Of a DNA stretch of 6,060 nucleotides, positions 1 through 5,972 are shown piece after piece. The notes below the pieces were generated by a model. It was not told where the DNA came from. It ran no database searches and was given only the letters and a program-made list of their open reading frames with translations. The DNA lies in contig DATKCY010000248.1 in the NCBI GenBank assembly GCA_035512995.1, forward strand, positions 1 to 6,060, written 5' to 3'. Within the stretch, counting starts at the first letter, position 1. Every line of letters starts with the position of its first letter. A program made the translations under genes and the position numbers. Source of the stretch: Thermohalobaculum sp035512995. GTDB lineage: Bacteria; Pseudomonadota; Alphaproteobacteria; Rhodobacterales; Rhodobacteraceae.

Positions 1-837
1 GACGGCGCCGGCATGATCACCCGCGACTGGGCGGGCTACATGATGTCGGCCACGATCCTCGTCGGCGCCGAGGTCGACAAGCTGCTGTCGATCGGGGTGG
101 TGACGGCGGTGCTGGCGGTCGCGGTGTCGCGGGCGCGGCGGCTGATGATCGCCGCCGCCGCCGAGCGGCACGCGGCCGAGGGGCTGTCGCGCTTCTTCGC
201 GCCCGAGGTCGCGGGGCAGATCCGCGAGACCGACCTCGACCTCGAGACGCCGGGGACGCGGCGCGAAGCGGCGGTGCTGATCGTCGATCTGCGCGGGTTC
301 AGCGAGATCTCGACCCGCCTGTCCCCGGTGCAGACGATCGAGCTCCTGTCCGAGTACCACGCCCGGATCGTGCCGGTGATCCACGGCCACGGCGGGGCCA
401 TCGACAAGTATCTGGGCGACGGCATCCTCGCCACCTTCGGCGCGCTGAGGCCGAGCGACAGCCGGGCCGCCGATGCGCTTGCGGCGCTTTGCGGCGTGCT
501 GCGGGAGGGGGCGGCATGGCGCGCCTCGCGGGAGGGCGCGCCGGTGCAGGCGCCCGAGGTCAATGCGGCGCTCGACGTCGGCACGGTCACCGTCGGCATC
601 GTCGGCCACGAGAGCCGGCTCGAATTCACGATCATCGGCGATGTCGTGAACCGGGTCGCGAAGCTCGAGAAGCACACCCGGACGCTCGACGCGCCGGCCG
701 TGGTCTCGACGGCGGTGCTGGAGCAGGCGGGCGGGGCCGTGGACCTTGGCGGCCTCTCCTTCCACCACCACGATGGCGAGGCCGTGCCGGGGCTGGCCGA
801 GCCGATGGACCTGGTCGCGATCCGTCCCGACGGCTGA
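1..837 (+). CDS. Membrane-anchored class III adenylate/guanylate cyclase, C-terminal part (5' end outside window)
   Basis: Probable cyclase making cAMP (or cGMP) from the NTP, with a cytoplasmic catalytic domain behind a membrane anchor. The frame is open to the left edge, so the ATG at 13 is probably internal; residues are counted from it. Residues about 22-38 form the last hydrophobic helix, followed by Arg-rich SRARR, which places the downstream part in the cytoplasm. A linker ends in RFFAPEVAGQI (60-70), typical just before this catalytic domain. Catalytic features are metal Asp92 in VDLRGF, KYLGDG with purine-contacting Lys132 and second metal Asp136, class IIIb-type Thr206 in EFTIIGD, and transition-state Asn213. 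The Arg expected four residues after that Asn is Lys217. The domain is otherwise complete and stops at TGA 835-837. It converges on the minus-strand oxidoreductase gene. Substrate and input signal cannot be read here because the sensory or membrane region is missing. Confidence 0.93.
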   Translation, partial: DGAGMITRDWAGYMMSATILVGAEVDKLLSIGVVTAVLAVAVSRARRLMIAAAAERHAAEGLSRFFAPEVAGQIRETDLDLETPGTRREAAVLIVDLRGFSEISTRLSPVQTIELLSEYHARIVPVIHGHGGAIDKYLGDGILATFGALRPSDSRAADALAALCGVLREGAAWRASREGAPVQAPEVNAALDVGTVTVGIVGHESRLEFTIIGDVVNRVAKLEKHTRTLDAPAVVSTAVLEQAGGAVDLGGLSFHHHDGEAVPGLAEPMDLVAIRPDG

Positions 838-856
838 GCCGCGCCTTTTCTGGGGA

Positions 857-875
857 GAAGCCGCGAGGCGGCTTC
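857..875. repeat. Perfect hairpin downstream of the cyclase gene
   Basis: GAAGCCGC (857-864) and GCGGCTTC (868-875) are perfect 8-bp inverted arms around a 3-nt GAG loop. The stem can extend on 853-856 and 877-880 if A876 is bulged. It begins 20 nt after the cyclase stop codon and could end or stabilise that mRNA, but no T-run follows on either strand, so it is not a canonical intrinsic terminator. Confidence 0.55.
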
Positions 876-917
876 ATCTCGAGCGTTCGCCACGGTCCGT
901 GCCGCCTCGAGCACGAG

Positions 918-963
918 CCCGGCTTGCGCCGGGTCGCGGGTTCCCCGCGATGCTTGACCCGGC
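918..963. repeat. Tandem hairpins with an alternative long-range pairing
   Basis: Two adjacent stem-loops are seen: CCCGGC/GCCGGG (918-923 with 928-933, TTGC loop) and TCGCGGG/CCCGCGA (934-940 with 944-950, TTC loop). GCCGGGT (928-934) can instead pair with ACCCGGC (957-963), enclosing the second hairpin. The stretch lies between the 3' ends of two convergent genes. It may be a repetitive extragenic palindrome or part of a bidirectional termination region; the sequence alone does not decide. Confidence 0.5.
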
Positions 964-982
964 CCGACCTGCGGCGGGCCGG
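959..982 (-). terminator. GC-rich hairpin just after the oxidoreductase stop (possible terminator, no U-tract)
   Basis: CCGGCCCG (959-966) and CGGGCCGG (975-982) form a perfect 8-bp stem with an 8-nt loop. Read on the minus strand, it lies 12 nt after the stop codon of the FAD oxidoreductase gene. That position fits a 3' end structure, but no U-tract follows, so Rho-dependent ending or simple mRNA protection is as likely. Its left arm competes with the long-range pairing at 957-963. Confidence 0.4.
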
Positions 983-994
983 CGGCACGGGGGG

Positions 995-2455
995 TCAGCC
1001 GAAGATCGCGCCCGGGTTCATGATGCCGAGCGGGTCGAGCGCCGCCTTGATCGCCCGCATCGCGGCGAGCTTGGCGGGGTCGCCGTAGCGGCGGAGCTCG
1101 GCCGGCTTCGCGCGGCCGATCCCGTGCTCGGCGCTGATCGTGCCGCCGCAGGCTGCGACGCGGTCGTGCACGGCGCGCATCACGGCGGGCTCGAGCCCCG
1201 CGACATCCGCCTTCCGCCGTCCCTCCGGCGGGAAGACGTTGAAGTGCAGGTTGCCGTCGCCGACATGGCCGAAGCAGTTGACGCGGAGGTCCGCATCGAC
1301 CGCGCCGACGGCCGCCGTCGCCGCCTCGATGAAGGCCGGGATGCGGCTGACCGGCACCGCGATGTCGTGGCTCGAGAGCGCGCCGACGCGGCGGTTGGCC
1401 TCCGGGATCGTCTCGCGCAGCCACCAGATCGCCGCCCGCTGCGCCTCGGACTGGGCGAGCGCGCCGTCGGTGGCGAGCCCGGCCTCGAACGCCGCGGCGA
1501 ACGCGGCCTCGGCGCGGGCGTCGAGCCCGGTGCCGCCGGGCGCCGTCGCCTCGACCAGCACGCGCCACGCCGGCCGGCCGGGCAGGGGGTCGGCCCGCTC
1601 CGGGTGGAAGCGCGCCAGCCAGTCCATGCCCTGCCGCGCGATCAGCTCGAACGCCGTGACCTGGTCGCCGAGGGCGGTGCGGAGCGCATCGAGCAGGTCG
1701 ACCGCGGCCGCCGGAGAGGGCACGGTCAGCATCGCCGTCACCCGCTCGGCCGGCGCCGGGTAGAGCTTCATCACGGCCGCCGTGATGATCCCGAGCGTGC
1801 CCTCCGAGCCGATCAGCAGGTGGCGCAGGTCATAGCCGGTGTTGTCCTTGCGGAGCGGTTTCAGCCCGTGCAGCACCGAGCCGTCCGGCAGTACCGCCTC
1901 GACCCCGAGGCAGAGGTCGCGGGCGTTGCCGTAGCGGAGCACGGCGACCCCGCCGGCATTGGTGGCGAGCAGCCCGCCGAGCCGGGCCGATCCCTCGGAG
2001 GCGAGCGACAGCGGCAAGAGGCGCCCCGCCCCGGCGGCGCAGGCCTGCAGGTCTGCCAGCACGACGCCCGCCTCGGCGACGACCACGCCGTCGCGGGGCA
2101 GGACCTCGCGGACCCGGTTCATCCGCTCGAGCGACAGCACGACCGGTGCGGGCGCGGCCTCCGTGACCTGGCCGCCGACCAGCCCGGTGCCGCCCGCATG
2201 AGGCACGATGCCGAGGCGGCGGTCGGCGCAGGCGCGGACGATCGCCGCCACCTCCCGCGTGCTGCCGGGCTTCAGGATCGCCGCCGCCTGCCCGCGATAG
2301 CGGTCGCGCGGCTCGCTCAGATAGGGTGCCGCGGCGGGGTCGCCGGCGGCGATCATGCCCCCGGTCCCGACCAGGGCCGCGAGAGCCCTGAGATCGTCGG
2401 CCGTCGCGTCGCGGAGCCGGCCCGCCCCGCCGTCGAGCGCCGCCTCGGCGGTCAC
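995..2455 (-). CDS. FAD-binding oxidoreductase, GlcD / D-2-hydroxyglutarate dehydrogenase type
   Basis: A 486-aa flavoprotein of the PCMH-type FAD-binding plus FAD-oxidase C-terminal family, expected to oxidise a D-2-hydroxyacid (D-lactate, glycolate, D-2-hydroxyglutarate or similar) and pass electrons to an ETF or quinone-linked acceptor. FAD-binding motifs are PHAGGTGLVGG (85-95), the GGLLATNAGG region (160-169) and LIGSEGTLGIIT (214-225). Active-site metal ligands of the family are His397, His404 and Asn406 in GHVGDGNLHFN, and Glu443-His444 in SAEHGIG. Arg347 matches the carboxylate-binding Arg. The positions matching Thr390 and Lys401 of human D2HGDH are Pro351 and Ser362, so the substrate may differ from D-2-hydroxyglutarate. 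The start is GTG at 2455, inside a GTGA overlap with the ygfZ stop, which suggests translational coupling; an in-frame ATG 33 codons later would remove N-terminal sequence. No GlcE or GlcF partner is present, so it is probably a stand-alone enzyme rather than glycolate oxidase GlcDEF. Confidence 0.92.
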   Translation of the reverse strand: MTAEAALDGGAGRLRDATADDLRALAALVGTGGMIAAGDPAAAPYLSEPRDRYRGQAAAILKPGSTREVAAIVRACADRRLGIVPHAGGTGLVGGQVTEAAPAPVVLSLERMNRVREVLPRDGVVVAEAGVVLADLQACAAGAGRLLPLSLASEGSARLGGLLATNAGGVAVLRYGNARDLCLGVEAVLPDGSVLHGLKPLRKDNTGYDLRHLLIGSEGTLGIITAAVMKLYPAPAERVTAMLTVPSPAAAVDLLDALRTALGDQVTAFELIARQGMDWLARFHPERADPLPGRPAWRVLVEATAPGGTGLDARAEAAFAAAFEAGLATDGALAQSEAQRAAIWWLRETIPEANRRVGALSSHDIAVPVSRIPAFIEAATAAVGAVDADLRVNCFGHVGDGNLHFNVFPPEGRRKADVAGLEPAVMRAVHDRVAACGGTISAEHGIGRAKPAELRRYGDPAKLAAMRAIKAALDPLGIMNPGAIFG

Positions 2456-3267
2456 GGACCCTCCGCCAGCGTCAGGCGCGCGGCCCCGGCCTCCATCGCG
2501 CCGCCGGCGCGGTCGAGGCGGAGATGGGCGAGCCCGCGCCCGTCCGCCTGGCTGAAGAGCGTGCCTGCCGGGCGCCCGTCGGCGGTGACCGGCGTGCCGG
2601 CGGGCGCCTCGCCCTCGACCGCGACCCGGACGAGCCGCTTCCTGAGCTCGGTCTTGTGCTTCATCCGGGCCGTGACCTCCTGCCCGACATAGCAGCCCTT
2701 GCGGAAGTCGATGCCGCCCAGCCGCTCGAGCCCGGCCTCGAGGATGAAGGTCTGCTCCGGCACGAGCTCGATCCCGCTCTCGGGCACGCCATGGCGGACG
2801 CGGAGCGCCGTGTAGTCCCCGGGCGCCGCGGGCGGCAGGCCCGCGACCGCCGCCCGGGCGTCGGGCGCGTAGACCCGCCAGCCGAGGGCGGCGTCGCGCG
2901 GATCGGAGAACAGGCGCGTCCCCGCCCCGCCTGCGGGCTCGGCCCCCCAGACGAGCGCGACCTCGAGTGGCGCCTCCCCCGTCACCCGCGCGTCGCGCCT
3001 CAGGCAGTACATCGACAGCCGCTCAGCCAGCGCCGCCGCGCGGTCCGCGGCGACGTCGAGCATCACGGCCTCGCCGTCGGGGAAGAGGAAGAAGTCGAAC
3101 AGGTACTTGCCCTGCGGCGTCAGCAGCGCGGCGTAGACCAGGCGGTCCGGCGCCATGCGCTCGACGTCGTTGGTCACGATGCCCTGCAGCACCCGGCGGG
3201 CGTCCGCGCCCTCCATCGTCAGCACGCGGCGGTCCTCGGCCAGCAGTGCTCCCGCGCTGTCGCTCAT
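2452..3267 (-). CDS. ygfZ: YgfZ/IBA57-type folate-binding protein (GcvT-like), Fe-S cluster maintenance
   Basis: A 271-aa protein of the YgfZ/GcvT-like family. Members bind folate and help assemble or repair certain Fe-S enzymes in the cytoplasm (the mitochondrial counterpart is IBA57); in E. coli the protein affects tRNA methylthiolation through MiaB. The diagnostic signature K-G-C-Y-x-G-Q-E is complete at residues 190-197 with Cys192, and the N-terminal half has the GcvT-like stretch QGIVTNDVERM (28-38) followed by LLTPQGKYLFDFF (48-60). The length is near that usual for alphaproteobacterial members. The frame stays open to 3318, but the ATG at 3267 is preferred because a perfect AGGAGG lies 8 nt upstream and the protein then begins right at the conserved region. 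It is first in a two-gene operon with the FAD oxidoreductase and is divergent from the exporter gene. Confidence 0.93.
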   Translation of the reverse strand: MSDSAGALLAEDRRVLTMEGADARRVLQGIVTNDVERMAPDRLVYAALLTPQGKYLFDFFLFPDGEAVMLDVAADRAAALAERLSMYCLRRDARVTGEAPLEVALVWGAEPAGGAGTRLFSDPRDAALGWRVYAPDARAAVAGLPPAAPGDYTALRVRHGVPESGIELVPEQTFILEAGLERLGGIDFRKGCYVGQEVTARMKHKTELRKRLVRVAVEGEAPAGTPVTADGRPAGTLFSQADGRGLAHLRLDRAGGAMEAGAARLTLAEGP

Positions 3268-3344
3268 GGGGCTCTCCTCCTCGCAAGTCACCCTTGTCAT
3301 ATAGGCATCGCCGATCACCGGCCACCCGGGCTAGAAGGCGCCGC
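3268..3344. promoter_or_regulatory. Divergent promoter region between ygfZ and the MFS exporter gene
   Basis: The 77 bp between the two divergent start codons should hold both promoters. It contains the window's clearest AT-rich patch between genes. On the minus strand TATATG (3298-3303) is a possible -10 box about 30 nt before the ygfZ ATG, but no good -35 is visible at the usual spacing. On the plus strand TTGTCA (3294-3299) resembles a -35, with no convincing -10 behind it. GCCG-ATCAC-CGGC (3310-3322) is a short inverted repeat that could be an operator. AGAAGG (3333-3338) lies 6 nt before the exporter ATG and is a plausible ribosome binding site. Confidence 0.4.
3276..3281 (-). promoter_or_regulatory. 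Strong Shine-Dalgarno site that sets the ygfZ start
   Basis: On the minus strand this is a perfect AGGAGG, inside a longer purine run (3272-3282), with 8 nt before the ATG at 3267. It favours this start over the in-frame ATGs at 3300 and 3318. Confidence 0.8.
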
Positions 3345-4628
3345 ATGGCCGAGATGAGCCCCCTTCCCGACGATCGGGCCCGCGCCGAGGGCCGGGCGCC
3401 GCTGGCGCTCCTGATCTTCCTCAGCCTGATGACCTCGGTGGTGGCGCTGACGATCGACGCGGTCATGCCCGCGCTCGACGGCATCGCCGAGGACCTGGCA
3501 TTCGATGACGCGAACGACCGCCAGCTCATCATCCTTGTCGTGTTCGCGGGGATGGGGGTCAGCCAGATCGCGTTCGGACCGCTCGCCGACGGGATCGGGC
3601 GCAAGCCCGCGGCGATGATCGGCTGGGCGATCTTCATCGCCGGCACGCTGCTCGGCATGGCCGCGACCGGGCCCGAGGCGATGCTCTGGGGCCGCTTCCT
3701 GCAGGGCCTCGGCGCCGGGGGGCCGCGGATCGTCGCGATGGCGATCGTGCGCGACCTCTACGGCGGGCGGGCGATGGCGCGGGTCCTCAGCGTCGTGCTG
3801 ACGATCTTCATGCTGGTGCCGATGCTGGCCCCGCTGGTCGGCCAGGCGGCCGAGGCGGTCGGCGGCTGGCGCGCGATCTTCGTCGTCTACCTCGTGACCG
3901 CGCTCGGCACCGCCGGCTGGTACTGGCTGGGCGTGCCCGAGACGCTGACCGAGGCGAACCGCCGCCCGCTCGCGCCCGGCCGCCTTGTCGCCGCCTTCCG
4001 CGAGGTGCTGACGACGCGGCCGACCGTCTTCTACACGCTCGCGATGTCGATGGTGTTCGCCGCGTTCTCCGTCTACCTGGCGACGGCGCAGCAGGTGCTC
4101 GAGGACCTGTATGCGCTCGGGCCCTGGTTCCCGGCGGTGTTCTCGCTCCTCGCGCTCGCCTTCGCGCTCGCGAGCTTCATGAACAGCCGGCTGGTGATGC
4201 GGGTCGGCATGCGCCCGCTGTCGCGCCGGGCGATGGCGGGGCTGATCGTCGTCGCGGCGGGCGCCACCGTGCTCACCCGGCTCGCGCCTTGGGGGGGCGT
4301 GCCGCCGCTCTGGCTCTTCATGGTGCTGGTCTCGCTCATCTTCTTCGCGGTCGCGCTCCTGTTCTCCAACCTCTCGGCGCTGGCGCTCGAGCCGCTCGGG
4401 CATGTCGCCGGCACCGCCTCCTCGGTCGTCATGTCGGTCTCGACGCTGGTCTCGGTGCCGATTGGCACGGCGGTGGCGCGGGCCTATGACGGCTCGACCG
4501 CGCCGCTCTTCACCGGCTTCCTGGTGCTCGGGCTCGCCGGCATGGGCTTCCTGCTGCTCGCCGACCGGGCGCGCGGCGGCGAGGAGCGGGAAGCGGCGGC
4601 GCCGGCCGGGGCGGGGCGGGCATCGTGA
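3345..4628 (+). CDS. MFS transporter, Bcr/CflA drug-efflux type
   Basis: A 427-aa integral membrane protein of the DHA1 (12-TM) major facilitator superfamily, Bcr/CflA group, expected to export small molecules with proton antiport. The first helix carries the family-typical TIDAVMPALDGIAEDL (36-51). MFS motif A is GPLADGIGRK (78-87) between helices 2 and 3; RFLQGLGAGGPR (117-128) is in helix 4; and the MLVPMLAPLVGQ segment (156-167) in helix 5 is the antiporter-type motif. Hydrophobic helices continue to about residue 406, and the C-terminal tail is short, charged and Ala/Gly-rich. The frame is open upstream to 2967, but that part is antisense to ygfZ; the ATG at 3345 follows AGAAGG at 6 nt and places the first helix correctly. 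ATG 3354 is an alternative. Its stop overlaps the next gene by GTGA, so it is the first gene of a coupled three-gene operon. The substrate is unknown; drug-efflux naming is by family only. Confidence 0.92.
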   Translation: MAEMSPLPDDRARAEGRAPLALLIFLSLMTSVVALTIDAVMPALDGIAEDLAFDDANDRQLIILVVFAGMGVSQIAFGPLADGIGRKPAAMIGWAIFIAGTLLGMAATGPEAMLWGRFLQGLGAGGPRIVAMAIVRDLYGGRAMARVLSVVLTIFMLVPMLAPLVGQAAEAVGGWRAIFVVYLVTALGTAGWYWLGVPETLTEANRRPLAPGRLVAAFREVLTTRPTVFYTLAMSMVFAAFSVYLATAQQVLEDLYALGPWFPAVFSLLALAFALASFMNSRLVMRVGMRPLSRRAMAGLIVVAAGATVLTRLAPWGGVPPLWLFMVLVSLIFFAVALLFSNLSALALEPLGHVAGTASSVVMSVSTLVSVPIGTAVARAYDGSTAPLFTGFLVLGLAGMGFLLLADRARGGEEREAAAPAGAGRAS

Positions 4629-5317
4629 GCGCGCCGGTCTCGGTCGTCGTCCCGACGCTCGGGGCGGTGGAGACCATCGGCCCCTGCCTCGAGGCCTTGA
4701 CCGAGGGCGTCATCGCCGGGCTGGTGCGGGAGCTCGTCGTCGCCGACGGCGGCTCGACCGACGGGATTGCAGCGGTCGCCGATGCGGTCGGGGCCGAGCT
4801 CGTCGTCACGCCCCCCGGCCGGGGCAGGCAGCTCGCGGCCGGGGCGGCGGCCGCCCGCGGCACCTGGCTCCTTTTCGTCCACGCCGACACGGTGCTGGCG
4901 CCGGGCTGGCCGGCGGCGGTGCGGCGGCACATGCGCGCGCATCCCGGCTGCGCCGGCTGGTTCCCGCTCGCCTTCGACGCCGACGGCCTCGCGCCGCGCC
5001 TAGTCGCGGCCTGGGCGAACCTGCGGGCGAGCACCCTCGGCCTGCCGTTCGGCGACCAGGGGCTGCTGGTGCCGGCGGCGCTCTACCGCGAGAGCGGCGG
5101 TTATCCCGCCCTGCCGCTGATGGAGGACGTCGCCATCGCCCGCGCGCTCGGGCGCCGCCGGCTCCGCCGGCTCGGCGGGCGGGCCGTCACCTCGGCCGAG
5201 CGCTACCGGCGCGACGGCTGGGTCGGGCGCGGCTGGCGGAACCTCACGACCCAGGCGCTGTTTCTGGCTGGCGTGCCGGCCGGGCGGCTGGTCCGGCGCT
5301 ACCGCGGCCGCGGCTGA
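4625..5317 (+). CDS. Family 2 glycosyltransferase, TIGR04283 type (rSAM/selenodomain-associated; 'arsenosugar' glycosyltransferase)
   Basis: A 230-aa cytoplasmic GT-A fold glycosyltransferase. Visible motifs are VSVVVPTLG (5-13), the nucleotide-binding DGGSTDG (41-47), the family-typical PGRGRQLAAGA (64-74), FVHADT (84-89) in the DxD position (His-Ala-Asp), PFGDQG (141-146) and MEDV (166-169), which carries the probable catalytic acidic residues. Length and motif order match TIGR04283, called transferase 2, rSAM/selenodomain-associated. Donor and acceptor are not established for this family in general, and the arsenosugar name comes from loci that contain arsenic genes, absent here. The GTG start at 4625 lies within the GTGA overlap with the MFS stop, so it is probably translated by coupling; no strong ribosome binding site is seen. 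One nucleotide separates its stop from the next ATG, which encodes the usual partner family. Confidence 0.9.
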   Translation: MSAPVSVVVPTLGAVETIGPCLEALTEGVIAGLVRELVVADGGSTDGIAAVADAVGAELVVTPPGRGRQLAAGAAAARGTWLLFVHADTVLAPGWPAAVRRHMRAHPGCAGWFPLAFDADGLAPRLVAAWANLRASTLGLPFGDQGLLVPAALYRESGGYPALPLMEDVAIARALGRRRLRRLGGRAVTSAERYRRDGWVGRGWRNLTTQALFLAGVPAGRLVRRYRGRG

Positions 5318-5318
5318 G

Positions 5319-5972
5319 ATGCGGCACCGGCGCCTCGTGATCTTCGTGCGCGAGCCGCTGCCGGGGCGGGTGAAGTCGCGCCTCGCCGCCGACATCGGCC
5401 GGATCGATGCGTGCTGGTGGTACCGGCGGCAGTGCCGCCGCCTGCTCCGGGCCGTCGCCGCCGATCCGCGGTGGGAGACCGTGCTCGCCGTCACCCCCGA
5501 CCGGGCGGCGCCGGGCCGCTTCTGGCCGTCCGGGCTCGCGCGGACGGGGCAGGGCGCCGGCGATCTCGGCCGGCGCATGGCGCGCGCCCTCCGCCGCGGG
5601 CCGGGCGACGTACTGATCGTCGGCTCCGACATACCCGGCATCACGCCGGCCCGCATCGCGGAGACCTTTGCATGCCTCGGCCCGCGCGACGCCGTGCTGG
5701 CGCCGGCCGAGGACGGGGGCTACTGGGCGATCGGGCGGCGGTCCGGCGCGGTGCTGCCCGCGCGCGCGCTCGAGCGTGTCCGATGGTCGACACGCCACAC
5801 CGGCGCCGACAGCGTCGCGAGCCTCGCGCCCCTGTCGGTCGGCCTCGGCCCGGTCCTCGCGGACGTGGACTGCGCCGCCGACCTCGCGAGGCCGGGCGGG
5901 GGGCGCGGCGGGACGCACGATGCGCGGGCAAGGAAAAGCCCCGCTCCCGGGGGGAGGAGCGGGGCTACTTGA
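5319..5972 (+). CDS. TIGR04282/DUF2064 transferase, CofC-like nucleotidyltransferase fold
   Basis: A 217-aa protein of the TIGR04282 (DUF2064) family, transferase 1, rSAM/selenodomain-associated, distantly related to the guanylyltransferase CofC. Motifs are IFVREPLPGRVKSRLA (8-23), the phosphate-binding loop of the nucleotidyltransferase fold; QGAGDLGRRM (78-87); VGSDIPGIT (101-109) with probable metal-binding Asp104; and APAEDGGYWAIG (128-139). The domain's usual end, DVDCAADLA (182-190), is intact. The roughly 27 residues after it are Gly/Arg/Pro-rich, look unrelated to the family, and are encoded partly by the hairpin at 5937-5966. The gene starts 1 nt after the glycosyltransferase stop, as last member of the operon. 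Reaction inferred from fold: nucleotidyl transfer to a sugar or acid, possibly making an activated donor for the neighbouring glycosyltransferase. This is not demonstrated by the sequence. Confidence 0.88.
   Translation: MRHRRLVIFVREPLPGRVKSRLAADIGRIDACWWYRRQCRRLLRAVAADPRWETVLAVTPDRAAPGRFWPSGLARTGQGAGDLGRRMARALRRGPGDVLIVGSDIPGITPARIAETFACLGPRDAVLAPAEDGGYWAIGRRSGAVLPARALERVRWSTRHTGADSVASLAPLSVGLGPVLADVDCAADLARPGGGRGGTHDARARKSPAPGGRSGAT
5932..5966 (-). terminator. Strong intrinsic-type terminator, U-tract on the minus strand
   Basis: AGCCCCGCTCC (5937-5947) and GGAGCGGGGCT (5956-5966) form a perfect 11-bp GC-rich stem with an 8-nt loop. On the minus strand the stem ends in CTTTTCC, a short U-tract of the classical kind, so it would stop transcripts arriving from the right. 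On the plus strand the stem is followed by ACTTGAACGG with no U-tract, but it could still slow or protect the end of the transferase operon. The plus-strand transferase frame runs through the whole hairpin and stops at 5970-5972. Confidence 0.7.

Noticed and set aside
36..1568. A 510-codon minus-strand open frame spanning the cyclase and the 3' part of the oxidoreductase gene
   Set aside because: It crosses the hairpin-rich intergenic region and runs antisense to the cyclase, whose catalytic motifs are intact. In its first-listed half it is the same strand but a different frame from the real oxidoreductase, and its product is low-complexity.
746..2692. A 648-codon plus-strand open frame opposite the oxidoreductase and ygfZ genes
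   Set aside because: It lies antisense to two genes with clear family motifs; its protein is Arg/Gly/Ala-rich with no recognisable domain. Long shadow frames are expected when stop codons are rare in very GC-rich DNA.
2967..3344. A 126-codon N-terminal extension of the MFS protein
   Set aside because: The extension is Arg/Pro/Ser-rich, overlaps ygfZ on the other strand, and would put a long basic tail before the first helix. ATG 3345 has a ribosome binding site at good spacing.
3315..4403. A 362-codon minus-strand frame opposite the MFS gene, rich in Glu, Arg and His
   Set aside because: The composition is what results from reading a transmembrane gene antisense; no ribosome binding site or domain is visible, and the MFS frame has motif A and ordered helices.
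4868..4891. Missing canonical DxD motif in the glycosyltransferase (His-Ala-Asp instead)
   Set aside because: The HAD form is usual for TIGR04283 proteins, so it is not a sign of inactivation.
4402..5340. A 312-codon plus-strand frame across the MFS and GT2 junction
   Set aside because: It is out of frame with both genes whose motifs are clear, and consists mainly of Arg, Gly and Ala.
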